Source: Oscillatoriophycideae cyanobacterium NC_groundwater_1537_Pr4_S-0.65um_50_18 (GTDB lineage Bacteria > Cyanobacteriota > Cyanobacteriia > Elainellales > Elainellaceae). Taken from it: DNA of 64,000 bases. The DNA is taken from contig JACQYI010000014.1 of NCBI GenBank assembly GCA_016208305.1, positions 1-64,000 on the forward strand. Reading direction: 5' to 3'. How positions within the stretch are numbered: position 1 is the stretch's first letter; the number at the start of each line of letters is the position of its first letter. Below the pieces are notes generated by a model. That model saw only the letters and a list, made by a program, of their open reading frames with translations. It was not told the DNA's origin and searched no databases. The position numbers and the translations under genes were made by a program. Shown one piece after another: positions 54,398-64,000 of the stretch.

Positions 54398-55222
54398 CTA
54401 AGACTGAAGAAACTCCAGTAGGTCAGCGTTGAGCTGGTCTTTGCTCGTGTCGCCCAGGCTATGCGATCCGCCCGGATAGATTTTTAACGTCGAATTCTTG
54501 ACAAGCTTTGCAGACAGGAGCGCCGAATCTGCGATCGGCACGATCTGATCGTCATCCCCATGAATGATCAGCGTCGGTACATCAAACTTCTTCAAATCAT
54601 CAGTGAAATCTGTTTCCGAAAAAGCCTTGATGCAGTCATAGGCGTTCTTATGTCCAGCCATCATGCCTTGCATCCACCACGCGTTAATCAGCCCTTGAGA
54701 AACTTTGGCACCGGGTCGATTGAAGCCAAAGAACGGGCCGCTAGCCACATCTAGAAAGAACTGCGATCGATCAGCTAAGAATGCTGCGCGAAAGCCATCA
54801 AACACCTCCATCGGCAGCCCACCCGGATTCGCCTCAGTCTTGAGCATAATCGGCGGCACTGCACCCATCAACACCGCTTTAGCAACCTTCGATGTTCCGT
54901 GGCGACCAATGTAGCGCGCCACTTCGCCCCCTCCAGTAGAATGTCCAATCATGACTGCATCTTTGAGATCTAGCGCCTCAAAAAGCTCGGCCAGATCGTC
55001 AGCGTAGGTGTCCATATCATTGCCGTTCCAGGGTTGGCTCGATCGCCCATGTCCCCGGCGATCATGCGCAATGCAGCGGTAGCCATGCGAGGCGAGAAAA
55101 AACATTTGTGATTCCCACGCATCTGCACTTAGCGGCCAGCCGTGACTAAAGACAATGGGTTGTCCTGTGCCCCAGTCTTTGTAATAAATCTGTGTGCCGT
55201 CTTGCGTTGTGATCGTGCTCAT
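54398..55222 (-). CDS. alpha/beta hydrolase (cofactor-free haloperoxidase-like)
   Basis: A 274-residue alpha/beta hydrolase close to the non-haem chloroperoxidase/arylesterase group. The nucleophile elbow is GHSTGGGE (Ser95); Asp225 lies in HGDDDQIVP, His254 in GGSHSLGD, and the oxyanion region is [11 protein letters not shown]. These enzymes hydrolyse esters or form peracids; the physiological substrate is unknown. No signal peptide. Confidence 0.9.
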   Translation of the reverse strand: MSTITTQDGTQIYYKDWGTGQPIVFSHGWPLSADAWESQMFFLASHGYRCIAHDRRGHGRSSQPWNGNDMDTYADDLAELFEALDLKDAVMIGHSTGGGEVARYIGRHGTSKVAKAVLMGAVPPIMLKTEANPGGLPMEVFDGFRAAFLADRSQFFLDVASGPFFGFNRPGAKVSQGLINAWWMQGMMAGHKNAYDCIKAFSETDFTDDLKKFDVPTLIIHGDDDQIVPIADSALLSAKLVKNSTLKIYPGGSHSLGDTSKDQLNADLLEFLQS

Positions 55223-55607
55223 CTTTTCACCTTGTTAGTTCTAGGATAGGGGTTGCCAAGTTAACAGCTTGGGGGTTGCACCACCTCAAGAGAATAAAGG
55301 ATGGAGGCGCAGTCCGTGTGCCATGTAGATAACGTTTACGGCATTTAGCGGTACGGGGTATAGCAAACCCAGCTAGAAGTAGCGATCGCTTTGAGTCGCT
55401 GCGTCACTCCAAAATATTGCAAGATAGCCCTGACAAAAATCTCTGAAGTTTCTGCCAAGGCTATTTTGTGGTTATGGACTGTAGTAGAGCTGCATTCGTA
55501 GCAGTTAAGACAAGGGCGCTTTGGAGGATGCGCGGAGCACGCCTTCAAAAATATCCTTGTCCCGATGATTATGGCTATTGATGGATTTCAATGACTGAAG
55601 CCGTTCG
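55223..55607. other. gap without recognised gene
   Basis: A 67-codon minus-strand frame at 55345-55548 has no family signal or ribosome-binding site; nothing else is seen. Confidence 0.45.
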
Positions 55608-56174
55608 TTAAGTGACGATCATCTCTCGTTGAGGTAATCCCCGGAGCTTTTGAGTGTTCTCAATCAGGCTTTGAGCTAAGGCATCGAGCCGCTTCGAGAG
55701 ACTCTCATCTTGCAAGTTGCCATCTTGATCAAAGGCTTTCCAGGCTTGGGCGATCGCCACCTGTTCTGGAATTGTCCAGGCGTGAATCCATCTCAGAATG
55801 GTTCGCATATCATTTAGAGCGTTGCTGTTAGACTGCCCACCCAAGACGCTAATTAGTCCGGTGACTTTGCCAGAGAAGTGCTCAAAACCCATGAGATCAA
55901 GCGCGTTTTTAAGGACGCCACTGAGGCTGCCATGATATTCGGGCGTCACTAAAACAACGCCATCCGCTCCTAGCACTGCCTGGCGAATCTTTTCTACGTC
56001 AGGATAGTTGGGGTACTCGTCGCTGCCATCACAGAAGGGCAAGTTTAGCGCTCGTAAATCCAAAAGCTCAACCTCAGCTCCTAAGGCTCTAAGGCGCTCT
56101 GCTACGATCTTTAATGCCTGCTGACTATAAGAGTCGGGTCTTAAACTTCCGGCAATTCCCACGATTTTGACCAT
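55608..56174 (-). CDS. NADPH-dependent FMN reductase family protein
   Basis: A 188-residue flavodoxin-like reductase: GIAGSLRPDSYSQQAL (FMN phosphate loop), VTPEYHGSLSGVLKNALD (isoalloxazine loop) and the usual alpha/beta order. Relatives reduce quinones, chromate, azo dyes or supply FMNH2; some ArsH-like members handle arsenicals. It probably acts in oxidative or quinone stress. The AT-rich upstream region contains TTTTATAAAAG as a possible promoter element. Confidence 0.9.
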   Translation of the reverse strand: MVKIVGIAGSLRPDSYSQQALKIVAERLRALGAEVELLDLRALNLPFCDGSDEYPNYPDVEKIRQAVLGADGVVLVTPEYHGSLSGVLKNALDLMGFEHFSGKVTGLISVLGGQSNSNALNDMRTILRWIHAWTIPEQVAIAQAWKAFDQDGNLQDESLSKRLDALAQSLIENTQKLRGLPQREMIVT

Positions 56175-56371
56175 AGAACCTGCTCCTGAGGAAAATCTTG
56201 ATTTGCCTCTAGTATAGCTAATCCGTATTCATTATGAGTACGTTTTATAAAAGTTTTTACTCGTTCAATCCGATAGAAATCTTCCCTTAGGTGAATAGCG
56301 GTTTTGACCGCCTTTACGGATGATGGGAGCGTTTAACGTCAGCAAAAGTCTGATAATACGGTGGAACCGCT

Positions 56372-58858
56372 ATGCACTGGACTAAGCAGCTATCACTCAA
56401 GGTCAAATTTTTCTTAGGATCGCTGTTTTATCTCAGCTACGCGCCAAAGGCATTTCGTTACTCACGCTGGAAGGACAAGATTGAGCGTGAAGTGGTCATC
56501 GCACCGCCAGCAGAAACCTTTGATCAACCGGGAAAATTACTGCGAGCAGAGCCAACTGAAAGGGGCGGGCAATTTTACTTTGAGCAAGCAGAACTAGAGG
56601 TTTGTTTTTTAACGCCTGACCTCGTGCGGATGGATTGGCAGCCCGGAATCCGACCTGTGCCTTACGCGATCGCCCGTCATACCTGGGAACCTGTAGCCAC
56701 TCATTTAGAGGAAACAGCAGACGGTTGGAGGCTGACCAGCTTCGTCAACGACGCATGCGCCCTTCAGCTTACCGTTACCTTTGAGGGGCGAGTGACGGTG
56801 ATGGATGCACAGGGGGCGATCGTGCGGGAAGAGTTGCCCCCCCAAAAGTTGGCAGAGGGATGGACACATCAAGCGACACTGCGGCCTGAAGAAGCCATCT
56901 ATGGGTTAGGGGAAAGGGCAGTTTCGCTGAATTTGCGTCTGGCGAGAGAGATGACGAACAAGCAGGAAGTCACCCAGGCGCCCAAAACCTTTCGCATGTG
57001 GAACTACGATGCAGCAGGTAAATATGATGCTGGGGCTGACCCTATGTATATCTGCATTCCGCTGTATTGGGGCTTGCATCATCAGGGCAGCTACCTGGTC
57101 TTTTATGAAAACTCGTTTGATGCCCGGTTTAGCTTTGGTGAGGTCGCCACTGCTGCCTTTGAGGGCGGTGCCTTGCGCTATTACATTGCAGTTGGCGCTC
57201 CTGCTCAGCTATTAGAGCGCTACACCGAACTAACCGGACGATCGCCCCTGCCGCCTCAATGGGCGTTGGGTTATCACCAGTCGCATTGGGGCTATCGCAC
57301 CGAAGATGCAGTTAGGGAAACCTACCAGGGGTTTGAGGCGCATAACTTACCTCTGAGTGTGATTCACCTGGATATTGATGTACAGGTCGGGTTTCGAGCG
57401 TTTACGGTTGATCCCGATCGCTTCCCTAATCTGAGAGGGTTTATTCAAGAATTGCTGGAACATGGCGTGCAGTTTGTCACCATTCTCAACCCAGGGGTGA
57501 AGCTGAGCCGCAAGAGCAACTTGTTTTTAGAAGGGCGCGTGCTGGATGCCTTTTGTCGGTTAAATAATGGACAGTTGGTAGTTGCACCCGTGTGGCCAGG
57601 TTGGTGCGTGTTTCCTGACTTTACCCATCCGGTTGTCCGTCGTTGGTGGAGCCGTCAGTATGAGTTTTTGCTAGAGGTCGGAGTTGCGGGCTTTTGGCAT
57701 GATATGAATGAGCCTGCTGCATTTATTGCTTGGGGCGATCGCTCTTTGCCCCCTCGGTCAACGCAGCACTACATGGAAGGCAGAGGCGGCAACCATTTGG
57801 AAGCGCACAATGTCTATGGCTTGTTGCAGGCTCAAGCGGGCTATCAAAGCCTGTGTGAATCTCGTCCCAAACAGCGCCCTTTCATTGTTTCTCGTGCAGG
57901 CTGGGCGGGATTGCAGCGCTACGCCTGGACATGGACAGGGGATATTGACTGTACCTGGACGGCATTACGACAGACGATCTCAACCGTGATTGGCTTAGGA
58001 CTGTCGGGCGTTCCCTACAGCGGCCCCGATATTGGCGGATTTCAGGGCAATCCGACGGCAGAGTTGTATCTGCGCTGGTTTCAGATGTGCAGCTTTATCT
58101 CGTTTTGTCGCACGCACTCTGCCAACAATGTGGAAGACCGCACGCCTTGGTCGTATGGCGAACCGACGCTGAGTATCATTCGGCAGTTTTTGCAATTGCG
58201 CTATCAGCTGCTGCCCTATTTCTACACGCTGTCTTGGGAAGCTTCGCAGAAGGGCTATCCACCTGTGCGTCCTATTTTTTGGCTCGACCCGACGGATGCT
58301 AGCCTGTGGAGCGTGGATGATGCCTTTTTACTGGGCGATCGCCTGCTGATTTATCCGATTTTGCAGGACGGTCAGCGATCGCGTTCGGTCACCCTGCCCA
58401 GCGGCCAGTGGTATCACTTCTGGGACGATCTGCGGTTAGAAGGGCAAGCGACGATCGATGCGCCTCTAGAGCAAATTCCTGTGCTAGTGAAAGCAGGCAC
58501 CATTTTGCCTATGGCAGAGGGCGGATCATCCAACCTGCTGCGACAAAACTTGAAAGAAAAACATCTGACGCTACATCTCTATCCACCGACTGAAGGAACG
58601 AGTGAATGGACACTCTACACCGATATCGGAGATGGATATGACGCCTCTCGGCTCGATCGCTTTTCCATGCGGCGGATTGCGAGAGGAATAGATCTCTCCT
58701 GGTCATCCGAGGGCGATTTTCCTTTTCCCTATGGATCGATCCGAGTTCAGATTCATGGCATGGATATTCAGCAAGCCTGGGTAGATGGGGAAGCTGCAAC
58801 GGTCGTAGACAATCAGGTCAATGTTAGCGATCGCTTTGCTCACCTGCATGTGAGATGA
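56372..58858 (+). CDS. GH31 family alpha-glucosidase
   Basis: An 828-residue glycoside hydrolase of family 31. The nucleophile is Asp444 in GFWHDMNEP, and the acid/base is Asp553 in YSGPDIGGF. An N-terminal galactose-mutarotase-like beta domain (about 100-270) and proximal/distal C-terminal beta domains (about 640-828) complete the usual architecture. It would release glucose from alpha-glucosides such as maltodextrin or glycogen fragments. An N-terminal SLKVKFFLGSLFYLSYAP stretch is weakly hydrophobic but not a clear signal peptide, so probably cytoplasmic. Stand-alone gene. Confidence 0.93.
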   Translation: MHWTKQLSLKVKFFLGSLFYLSYAPKAFRYSRWKDKIEREVVIAPPAETFDQPGKLLRAEPTERGGQFYFEQAELEVCFLTPDLVRMDWQPGIRPVPYAIARHTWEPVATHLEETADGWRLTSFVNDACALQLTVTFEGRVTVMDAQGAIVREELPPQKLAEGWTHQATLRPEEAIYGLGERAVSLNLRLAREMTNKQEVTQAPKTFRMWNYDAAGKYDAGADPMYICIPLYWGLHHQGSYLVFYENSFDARFSFGEVATAAFEGGALRYYIAVGAPAQLLERYTELTGRSPLPPQWALGYHQSHWGYRTEDAVRETYQGFEAHNLPLSVIHLDIDVQVGFRAFTVDPDRFPNLRGFIQELLEHGVQFVTILNPGVKLSRKSNLFLEGRVLDAFCRLNNGQLVVAPVWPGWCVFPDFTHPVVRRWWSRQYEFLLEVGVAGFWHDMNEPAAFIAWGDRSLPPRSTQHYMEGRGGNHLEAHNVYGLLQAQAGYQSLCESRPKQRPFIVSRAGWAGLQRYAWTWTGDIDCTWTALRQTISTVIGLGLSGVPYSGPDIGGFQGNPTAELYLRWFQMCSFISFCRTHSANNVEDRTPWSYGEPTLSIIRQFLQLRYQLLPYFYTLSWEASQKGYPPVRPIFWLDPTDASLWSVDDAFLLGDRLLIYPILQDGQRSRSVTLPSGQWYHFWDDLRLEGQATIDAPLEQIPVLVKAGTILPMAEGGSSNLLRQNLKEKHLTLHLYPPTEGTSEWTLYTDIGDGYDASRLDRFSMRRIARGIDLSWSSEGDFPFPYGSIRVQIHGMDIQQAWVDGEAATVVDNQVNVSDRFAHLHVR

Positions 58859-58886
58859 GCAGGTGGATTAAAACGGGTACTCTATT

Positions 58887-59198
58887 TCACAACGCATCTG
58901 TACGATGAATTGACTCGATTAGTTCTTCAACCTCTTCATCATCAGGGCATTGCTGCACCTGAGATTTAAACCATGCCAATTCTTCAGCTTCCGTTTTCTG
59001 CAACTGATACACCAACAGCGTTCCGGCTACCCGCGCTAAGGTGAGAGGCTCATAGGCAATATGATTGAGTAACTCATGCGCCTCTTGGTACAAGCGCGCT
59101 GCCGCCACTTCGTTGAGAGGTTTTCCCATCTGGGAGGCAATATCTTGCAGGCTGTGCTGGATCGATCGGCTGAGATCGGATGGAGAAGAATCGTTCAT
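58887..59198 (-). CDS. small conserved-looking hypothetical protein
   Basis: A 103-residue, acidic, helical protein (HSLQDIASQMGKPLNEVAA... DDEEVEELIESIHR) without recognised domain, signal or membrane segment. It converges on the GH31 gene with a 28-base gap. The coding character (full-length, ATG start, few rare codons) supports a real gene, but the function is unknown. Confidence 0.55.
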   Translation of the reverse strand: MNDSSPSDLSRSIQHSLQDIASQMGKPLNEVAAARLYQEAHELLNHIAYEPLTLARVAGTLLVYQLQKTEAEELAWFKSQVQQCPDDEEVEELIESIHRTDAL

Positions 59199-59455
59199 GC
59201 TGTCAGTGTAAAGGATATTCAGATTTCAGAACATATGACAAAAGCCTCCGAAGGAACGAGAAGCAGAAACCGAGTCGGCGCTAACTTGCAAAGGTAAGGA
59301 TAGTGACCAGAGCAGCTCATTCAGCAATTTACAAATACCTACGAAGTCAATCTTGCCGATCGCCCTCATCTAACGATTGATAATGTTTCAAAAAATTCAA
59401 CAACATGTCAGAACATTACCGAACTCCTCTTAACCAGTTAAAACCGAGTGTGTTG

Positions 59456-59536
59456 AAACATGAGCAATACTTATCTTTATAGAGTGTGAGGGTTACTCAT
59501 GTTTTGTCAAGTACACTGTGAGCAGTGCTCATGTTT
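59456..59536. promoter_or_regulatory. repeated ACATGAGCA / TGCTCATGT sites before tetR
   Basis: AAACATGAGCA (59456-59466) is perfectly mirrored by TGCTCATGTTT (59526-59536), with a third half-like copy ACTCATGTTT at 59495-59504. The group ends 24 bases before the TetR start, a typical place for an autoregulatory operator. The rest of 59199-59455 holds nothing recognised. Confidence 0.55.
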
Positions 59537-59560
59537 TATTTGAGATAAGGACTGTTCCAA

Positions 59561-60259
59561 GTGTCTAACAACTCATCTAGCCCGACTGGAATGCGTCGCC
59601 AACCACGCCAAGCCCGCAGCCAAGAAAGGGTTAACCGCATTCTGGATGTGGCAGAAGAATTGTTTATTGAAGAGGGCTATAACGCCACGACGACCAATGC
59701 GATCGCTAAGCGGGCTAAAGTGGCGATCGGGTCGCTTTACCAGTTTTTCCCTGATAAGACATCGATTCTGCAAGGTTTAGCCCTGCGCTATAACGAATTG
59801 CTGTACCAGCGACTATCAGAGTTAAACACAGAGGCGCTAGTAACTTTACCGCTGACAGTTTATGTGGATCAAATGATTGATGCGACTGATCAATTTTTCA
59901 CAGATTATCCTGGCTACTACGCCATCTTCATGCCGCTGCAAGGCACAATACCAGAATTGCAAGAGATTGAAGCCGCAGCCGACGCACATCTGATTCAAAA
60001 CATGGCAACCGAATTATCTCTGCGTAATGCAGGACTAGAATCTCCGGATTATGAAGCAATCGCTTTTGTGCTGGTAAAGGCAATCGGAAACTTGCTGTGG
60101 CTAGCTCTAGGTCAAGAAAAACCGTTTCGGCAACGCTTAGTAACAGAAACGAAACGGCTTACTTTACACTACCTACAAAGCTATTTTTCATCAGAGTTCA
60201 TTCCAGCTCATCAGGCTGAGGCAGGTGTTCTCCCTCCCCTGCCACATCACCCATTATGA
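59561..60259 (+). CDS. TetR/AcrR-family transcriptional regulator
   Basis: A 232-residue regulator with a GTG start (AAGGA upstream). The N-terminal HTH is RILDVAEELFIEEGYNATTT-NAIAKRAKVAIGSLYQFFPDK. The C-terminal ligand domain is all helical, with VLVKAIGNLLWLALGQEKPF near the end, typical of TetR_C. Ligand and targets are unknown; the repeated CTCATGTTT sites upstream suggest self-control. Confidence 0.92.
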   Translation: MSNNSSSPTGMRRQPRQARSQERVNRILDVAEELFIEEGYNATTTNAIAKRAKVAIGSLYQFFPDKTSILQGLALRYNELLYQRLSELNTEALVTLPLTVYVDQMIDATDQFFTDYPGYYAIFMPLQGTIPELQEIEAAADAHLIQNMATELSLRNAGLESPDYEAIAFVLVKAIGNLLWLALGQEKPFRQRLVTETKRLTLHYLQSYFSSEFIPAHQAEAGVLPPLPHHPL

Positions 60260-60477
60260 GAAGCCACAATCCAACACCCGCATGGATTACGCGATCGCTT
60301 TTCTGAGATGCCGTAGCCTGCTTCTCGAAGAGTAGGCTTTACCCAATCTACAGTTCATTCCACCTACCGACTTAGGTTGTCACAAAAACAACGCTAATCA
60401 TTAACTTACGTATCCCTAAGCTGTCATCACAGGTCATGATATGTATTGCTTCTGGCAATCGTCAACCAGAGTTGATA

Positions 60478-63222
60478 TTAGCTCTGGCAGCTTTGAATTA
60501 ATCGAACAATGGACTCATCCTCAAACTCTTCCGCAAGCTGCAAAATCTTGTCAGCAAAAGCCATATATTTGACATTGAGATGCTTGAGCTGCTCTGCTTC
60601 ACTTTTAATATCTACCACATAACCTGCTGTTGCCGCTTGATACAAATTCGCTAATTCTTCTGATGTAGGGATAACCATATCTACAGGCGAGTCTGTGGTC
60701 GTCGATGTCGGCATTTCAGAAGTGTTATCAGGTTGATAAACCCATTCCAACTGTGCATGGTACTCCAATTGATCTAACAGGTCTGATGCTGCTACAGGCT
60801 TGGGTAGGAAATCGCTGTAGCCTGCATCAATACTCTGCTGTCGATCCATATTTGACACACTCGCGGAAGACGCAATGATTGGCGCATCTCGAAATGTGTC
60901 CAACTCTCGAAGTTCTCGAATCATCTCAAATCCGCTCATCACTGGCATCGCCAGATCAGAAATAATCAGATCGGGCTGATACGTTTTGGCTTTATCTAAG
61001 CCTTCTTGCCCATCGCTTGCCTCAATTAACTTGAAACCCAGCGGCTCTAGCAAATTAACGATGACCGAACGGTTTTCCCAGCGATCGTCAACCACAAGAA
61101 TAGTTCGCTGATTGCCTGAATAGCCTTTAATTTTCCCAATGTTTGTGATACTCCCGGACTCGATCCAGTCATCGCTTAGAGTACACTCAATCTCAAACTC
61201 AAAGGTGCTGCCGACACCAAGCTCACTCTTCACATGGATCTGGCTATTCATTAGCTCAACGATCGTTTGACTAATGGCAAGTCCTAGTCCTGTTCCTTCT
61301 GTTTGTAGCTTAGCTTTTTCAGTTTGTTCAAACGGCAGGAAGATCCGATCCAGATATTCAGGGGCAATGCCAACACCTGTATCTTGAATCATGAAATGAA
61401 TACGAACAGCGGATGATTTAGATGGATTGGGGCGAACATTGACCTCTACAGTAACGCTACCTTTAGAGGTAAATTTAATCGCATTACCAATTAAATTGAT
61501 TAAAACTTGACGCAACCGCTTCTCATCAACCTCAACCCCTATAGGCAAATTGTCGGGAGGTTGGTAGGTAAACTGAAGTCTTTTTTGCTCTGCTTTAATA
61601 CGGCAGATTTCTACAACTCCCTGTAGAAAGGCTGGTAGATGGATCAGGGTAGGAACCAGCTCTAATTTTCTTGCCTCAATCCTAGAAATGTCTAGTACAT
61701 CATTGATCAGTGTAAGAAGATGAGAACCACATTGATAAATAATTTGGGAACTGTAGCGATCTTTTTCGGGTAAGTTTGGTGAGCACTGTAGAATTTGGGC
61801 ATAGCCTAGAATCCCATTGAGCGGAGTTCTTAGCTCATGACTAATGTTGGCCAAGAATTCACTCTTAGCATGGTTAGCGGCATCCGCAGCATCCTTCGCT
61901 TCTCTCAGTTCTGTGGTACGTTCTTCAACTCGCTGTTCTAGATCTTCGTTGGTTTTCTCTAGTGTGGTAAAAGACTGTTGTAGTTGCCGCGCCATCTGGT
62001 TGAAGGATTGACCCAAACTGTCGAGTTCCCGAATCTCACTCACTGCGATCGACTGATCTAAATTCCCTGAGGCAATGGCTTGACTGGCCTGGTTTAATCG
62101 CAAAATGGGTTGGGCGATCCAGCGAGCAGTTACAATTCCCAAGCCACTCGCAACACCCAAAGCCGCTAAGCAAAGCAAAAGCGTAGTCCGGTTATTGGTA
62201 TTAATCTGCTCCATAAAGTCAGATTCTGGTACGGTAACCACCACTAACCAATCCAGATTCAGGTCATTCTTTAAAGGCGTGACTTTGATAAATTCACGAT
62301 TGTTTTCAAACTCAAAGGTTGCTTCATGGCTGTCTTTGATGTTTTCAAAGCTGCCAAACTGCTTCTGTAAATGTTCTGCGGTAGCTCGAATGAGGGTGTT
62401 TTCACTACTCAAAATGTTGAGCGGTTTCGGCTTGCCATTCTCCATAACGAATGGATCTTGATCTATCGAATGAGCAATCAGAGTTCCATCTCGTTCGATA
62501 ATAAAGACCTCTCCTGACGAGCTAACGTTAAGATTGCTCAGAAAATCACTGACTTGATCGAGGAAAACCTCAATCAGAAAAACGCCTTGTAGCTGCTTGG
62601 CCTCATTATAGATAGGCTGACTTAATGCCACAGCTACAACGGGATCATTTTGCCAGATGTAAGCTTCGCCCCAAACGGCTTTACCCGCTTTAACGGGCTG
62701 GGTATACCAAATCTCCTCACGCGGATTCCAACTGTCATAGACTTTAACCACGCGAGTCCGATTTCCCGTCGCATCGGTAGCGTAGGTCAGATTTTTCCCG
62801 TTCGTTCTGGAAGAAATTTCATCGATCGTAATGCCTTGATCCTTGAGAAAATTTCCAGCTCCGGCAAACTCCCCATTTGTCAGCGCATAGCCCAGGTAAC
62901 TGATGTCATTAAAAGTATTGGCTTGTCTCCAGAAATACTGCCCTGCTTTCCCGTGATCTTGAAGATTGAGCTGCCCCAACTCGATCGCATCTAGATCGGT
63001 TTTCAAAACCTGTTGGGGAGTAGTAATAAACTCATCAACGTGCTGCTCAACTAGGCGTGAATTTTTGTCGATTAACTGCCCAGCGATTTGGTTGACTGCT
63101 TTCTGCCCATTTCTAAAGGAGAGCCATCCCGTTAAGCCAACCGCCGCAAAAATTTGCAGCAAAAAAGGGACGACTAAGACAAGATAGAGGGGCAATCTTT
63201 TGGAGACTTTACTAGCCGTCAT
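60478..63222 (-). CDS. Cache-HAMP hybrid sensor histidine kinase with receiver
   Basis: A 914-residue membrane sensor: TM1 (LYLVLVVPFLLQIFAAVGL), an extracytoplasmic double-Cache domain (about 45-340, with YWFRNP-like IWYTQPVKAGKAVWGEAY), TM2 (TLLLCLAALGVASGLGIVTA), HAMP (PILRLNQASQAIASGNLDQ), coiled coil, HisKA (SEFLANISHELRTPLNG), HATPase_c (LIGNAIKF, DTGVGI, GTGLGLAIS) and a receiver (VVDDRWENRS, phospho-Asp in IISDLAMP). A C-terminal helical tail of about 100 residues may be an Hpt-like or dimerising segment. It senses a small molecule in the periplasm. The nearby TetR gene is not obviously coupled. Confidence 0.93.
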   Translation of the reverse strand: MTASKVSKRLPLYLVLVVPFLLQIFAAVGLTGWLSFRNGQKAVNQIAGQLIDKNSRLVEQHVDEFITTPQQVLKTDLDAIELGQLNLQDHGKAGQYFWRQANTFNDISYLGYALTNGEFAGAGNFLKDQGITIDEISSRTNGKNLTYATDATGNRTRVVKVYDSWNPREEIWYTQPVKAGKAVWGEAYIWQNDPVVAVALSQPIYNEAKQLQGVFLIEVFLDQVSDFLSNLNVSSSGEVFIIERDGTLIAHSIDQDPFVMENGKPKPLNILSSENTLIRATAEHLQKQFGSFENIKDSHEATFEFENNREFIKVTPLKNDLNLDWLVVVTVPESDFMEQINTNNRTTLLLCLAALGVASGLGIVTARWIAQPILRLNQASQAIASGNLDQSIAVSEIRELDSLGQSFNQMARQLQQSFTTLEKTNEDLEQRVEERTTELREAKDAADAANHAKSEFLANISHELRTPLNGILGYAQILQCSPNLPEKDRYSSQIIYQCGSHLLTLINDVLDISRIEARKLELVPTLIHLPAFLQGVVEICRIKAEQKRLQFTYQPPDNLPIGVEVDEKRLRQVLINLIGNAIKFTSKGSVTVEVNVRPNPSKSSAVRIHFMIQDTGVGIAPEYLDRIFLPFEQTEKAKLQTEGTGLGLAISQTIVELMNSQIHVKSELGVGSTFEFEIECTLSDDWIESGSITNIGKIKGYSGNQRTILVVDDRWENRSVIVNLLEPLGFKLIEASDGQEGLDKAKTYQPDLIISDLAMPVMSGFEMIRELRELDTFRDAPIIASSASVSNMDRQQSIDAGYSDFLPKPVAASDLLDQLEYHAQLEWVYQPDNTSEMPTSTTTDSPVDMVIPTSEELANLYQAATAGYVVDIKSEAEQLKHLNVKYMAFADKILQLAEEFEDESIVRLIQSCQS

Positions 63223-63397
63223 ATTTTTTAACTCTCAGGGATCTCAGAAGCATTCAAGTATCTTTCATAGATTGCCCAAAATTGGGGATCAGTTCACAGG
63301 AAGAAAATGTAGAACTGTAACTGTTAGCTCATGGCTCTAGCAGTCTGTCAATTATTAACTAACGTGGTTGAGTGGTTGGAAAACCTCATCAATCCAT

Positions 63398-63731
63398 CTA
63401 CCCGCCAACTATTACGGAACTGACCCCTAGGAAAGTCTCTGTCAGGATTCTATTGGGGATGCTTGGGCAGCTATGTCGTGTTCTAGACCTGTGGATAAAG
63501 AGCAAAATCAATGCCTACCGTAGGTATCTCCCCGAAATCGAGCAACAGATTACAGATACGGCACTCAACGGTAGTGGCATTCGGGATACAGCACAGGTAC
63601 TCAAAATGAGGCGAACCATGATGATTGAAGGGTTAAAAAAGATCGTCACCTTCAAGCAGTCAATGAAGCCCGTTTGGCAGTTGTTGAACTTACTCAAACC
63701 CTTACTCATTAGTAGTAAGAGTGAGCTGTAA
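63398..63731 (+). pseudogene. degenerate IS1-family InsA remnant with repeat end
   Basis: The frame from about 63440 encodes YRRYLPEIEQQITDTALNGSGIRDTAQVLKM, close to the DMAxNGSGIRDTARVL motif of the IS1 InsA/transposase N-terminal half. It then loses similarity and stops at 63731 without the catalytic DDE part. The 5' edge (63400, CTACCCGCCAACTATTACG) matches the dispersed hairpin repeats at 51.4 and 53.5 kb, suggesting those repeats are relics of the same element. Confidence 0.6.
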
Positions 63732-63852
63732 TCGCGAAAGCATCGCAAAATTATCGCTAGTATCCCTCAAAAGTAAGAGATGAAAATAAGAAAATTTCTT
63801 TACAATTAGCGAGTAACTCTTAAAAATTTAACAAATCTTATTGGAGCGAAAC

Positions 63853-63999
63853 ATGATAGCCACTCAAAACGCCTCCACTCGTCATCCAGCGCGTTGTACT
63901 GCTGCTCTCAACGAGTCTACTCAGTCTGCTGCTATTCCAGCTTTGTTGTCCATTTCGATCGCTCTCAATGTCAGCAGCGATCGCCTCATCAATCATTGA
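63853..63999 (+). CDS. possible 48-codon small protein at right edge
   Basis: An ATG with GGAG 7 bases upstream opens a 48-codon frame ending in TGA at 63997-63999. The product (MIATQNASTRHPARCTAALN...) is Ala/Ser-rich, with no recognised domain or clear membrane helix. An AT-rich promoter-like region lies upstream. It could be a small peptide, a leader for a gene beyond the edge, or chance. Confidence 0.35.
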   Translation: MIATQNASTRHPARCTAALNESTQSAAIPALLSISIALNVSSDRLINH

Positions 64000-64000
64000 G

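Noticed and set aside
55345-55548. 67-codon minus-strand ORF
   Set aside because: No ribosome-binding site or family match; Cys content alone is not evidence.

Overview
The window is cyanobacterial chromosome. HIP1-type GCGATCGC / CGATCG octamers occur throughout, there are two photosystem II D1 (psbA) genes and an aldehyde-deformylating oxygenase, and several families that are largely cyanobacterial are present (DUF1822, DUF928, CHASE2/AAA_35, DUF3122, FHA-type S-layer-like proteins). The taxon cannot be fixed from the sequence; a filamentous Leptolyngbya-like mat former is my guess. No rRNA, tRNA or CRISPR was recognised. The only insertion-sequence relic is an IS1-type InsA remnant near the right edge.

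Left third (0.3-31.5 kb): a C39-type peptidase-like protein; a sigma-70-like/HTH protein paired with a DUF1822 protein; a giant CheB-CheR-PAS-histidine kinase-receiver hybrid; a secreted glycine-rich repeat protein; a CrtI-like FAD oxidoreductase; a cobalt ECF transporter operon (cbiM-cbiN-small ORF-cbiQ-cbiO) behind a cobalamin riboswitch; an exonuclease and a GNAT acetyltransferase. These are followed by a block that looks like one functional neighbourhood: a TPR-CHAT caspase-like protease, DUF928, AAA_35-CHASE2, a vMAP-HTH/AAA_35 ATPase, two RTX calcium-binding proteins and a filamentous-haemagglutinin-type exoprotein.

Centre (32.5-53.4 kb): the most interesting part, which reads as a low-oxygen/sulfide photosynthesis island. 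A CRP-like/AAA+/NapH-type Fe-S membrane fusion protein is divergent from a solitary aldehyde-deformylating oxygenase. Next comes a rogue (sentinel-type) D1 lacking several Mn4CaO5 ligands. A roughly 11.5-kb minus-strand gene train follows: DUF2892, sulfide:quinone reductase-like flavoprotein, DUF4405-like b-type membrane protein, ArsR regulator with several Cys, DUF3122, SCP2, rhodanese, RND adaptor, small periplasmic protein, RND pump, DsbA-like, thioredoxin-like and ArsP/DUF318-type permease. A second psbA at 52.3 kb carries the full substitution signature of the microaerobic D1' isoform. An almost identical element, TATATGRCTGT, sits at the promoters of the ADO gene, the rogue psbA and the SQR gene train, which suggests a common regulator.

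Right end (53.6-64 kb): a PadR regulator with a perfect palindromic operator candidate, an alpha/beta hydrolase, an NADPH:FMN reductase, a GH31 alpha-glucosidase, a TetR regulator with repeated operator-like sites, a Cache-HAMP hybrid histidine kinase, the IS1 remnant and a 48-codon ORF at the edge. Non-coding DNA carries several dispersed elements: a MITE nested inside a MITE at 37.8-38.1 kb, hairpin repeats flanking the D1' gene, and a low-complexity GGGAGAGTGGGATGATGGGA-like repeat that fills the gaps of the SQR/RND train and even interrupts the RND gene in frame.
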